From Lysobacterales bacterium (lineage in GTDB: Bacteria; Pseudomonadota; Gammaproteobacteria; Xanthomonadales; SZUA-36), in contig JABAAB010000060.1 of the NCBI GenBank assembly GCA_014238945.1, positions 1 to 54,638 of the forward strand: a stretch of DNA of 54,638 nt. Reading direction: 5' to 3'. Shown here in pieces: positions 54,374-54,638 of this stretch (position 1 is the first letter of the stretch; each line of letters begins with the position of its first letter). Both the position numbers and the translations under genes were made by a program. The notes under the pieces were generated by a model that made no database searches, was not told the origin of the DNA, and was given only the letters and a program-made list of their open reading frames with translations.

Positions 54374-54638
54374 CTAGTGGTGCGGCGCTATGATCTGTGG
54401 GGCGGCACCAAATTGGGCAAGCCTGGTCAGGAAAGTGTAGTCCCCTTCAATAACCATCAGACCAATAAATACCAGCAGGCACAGCGGTGGCAACAGTATC
54501 GCAAATTTCAACAGCAATCGTTCCCAGGCCATGTGCATGAATATGGCGATAATGAAGCCTGCCTTCAGAAACATGAACAACAGGATCAGAGACCAGCGAA
54601 GCATACCCTGCACCTGGTAATAATCGACCATGTAGGAA
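54374..54638 (-). CDS. Cytochrome c oxidase subunit IV-like, partial at right edge
   Basis: The frame is open to the window end and upstream codons read SY before MVDYYQVQG, so the gene starts outside. VQGMLRWSLILLFMFLKAGFII, MHMAWERLLLKFAILLPPLCLLVFIGLMV and EGDYTFLTRL match prokaryotic COX4-like (CyoD/COX IV) small subunits of haem-copper oxidases. About 87 residues are present, with two full membrane helices. Oxidase core genes are expected just beyond the edge. Confidence 0.85.
   Translation of the reverse strand, partial: SYMVDYYQVQGMLRWSLILLFMFLKAGFIIAIFMHMAWERLLLKFAILLPPLCLLVFIGLMVIEGDYTFLTRLAQFGAAPQIIAPHH

Overview
The window looks like chromosome from a free-living, probably marine, gammaproteobacterium. 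This is inferred from the gene families: DUF3604, HupE/UreJ-like and LTA-synthase-like proteins, S9 and penicillin-acylase lipoproteins, and membrane-anchored TolB-N/TPR proteins with the N-terminal signature ELxRRNVxRVAxAY. Codon use favours G/C by eye except in one AT-rich island (about 48.6-49.8 kb). A Woeseia-like lineage would fit but cannot be shown without a database. Both edges cut genes: the left holds the 3' end of an indolepyruvate ferredoxin oxidoreductase, and the right holds the 3' part of a cytochrome c oxidase subunit IV-like gene. I saw no rRNA, tRNA, CRISPR array or intact mobile element.

Layout. 1-8.3 kb: an NTF2-like protein, an IS3-family transposase relic, a YLDPGTGS microprotein with a methyltransferase, then a minus-strand cassette of DUF3604 enzyme, parvulin and HupE-like protein, followed by a secreted cupredoxin-like protein and an SRPBCC protein. 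8.3-16.7 kb is a decay zone: a frameshifted response regulator, a GH18-like secreted protein, two tandem TolB-N/TPR genes (one intact, one frameshifted twice), and three rearranged gene remnants followed by a 102-bp inverted-repeat element. 16.7-21.7 kb: glycerophosphodiester phosphodiesterase plus glycerol-3-phosphate dehydrogenase, small membrane and NTF2-like proteins, a glutaredoxin, and an ECF-sigma operon whose sigma gene has a stop codon. 21.8-25.8 kb: a glycosyltransferase cluster, one member broken. 25.8-34.2 kb: secreted peptidase and acylase lipoproteins with divergent promoters, an LTA-synthase-like sulfatase and an outer-membrane protein. 34.3-39.7 kb: DUF4126, a methyltransferase, a PhoX protein with a duplicated tail, and a DUF2089 regulator operon with a repeat-rich AT operator region. 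39.8-48.6 kb: amidohydrolase, broken lipid kinase, a 1012-residue sortilin/BNR protein, a deiodinase-like redoxin, pirin and a DUF2959 lipoprotein. 48.6-49.8 kb: the AT-rich DUF6090 island. 50-54.6 kb: a carbonic anhydrase operon, glutathione S-transferase, a non-pyrrolysine MttB-family protein and the COX IV-like gene.

How the genes work together. Much of the content is cell-envelope and secreted hydrolysis (peptidase, acylase, amidohydrolase, PhoX, GH18, sortilin-like, LTA-synthase-like), consistent with scavenging of organic matter. Glycerophosphodiester breakdown feeds glycerol-3-phosphate oxidation in one overlapping operon. The most unusual overall trait is the number of broken genes: about ten in 54.6 kb, several by one nonsense codon or a 1-5 bp indel, lying between intact operons. 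The best candidates for undescribed biology are the DUF3604-parvulin-HupE cassette, the perfect hairpin over the phosphodiesterase start codon, the DUF2089 operon with its repeats, and the carbonic anhydrase operon with an orphan recombinase-type core-binding domain.
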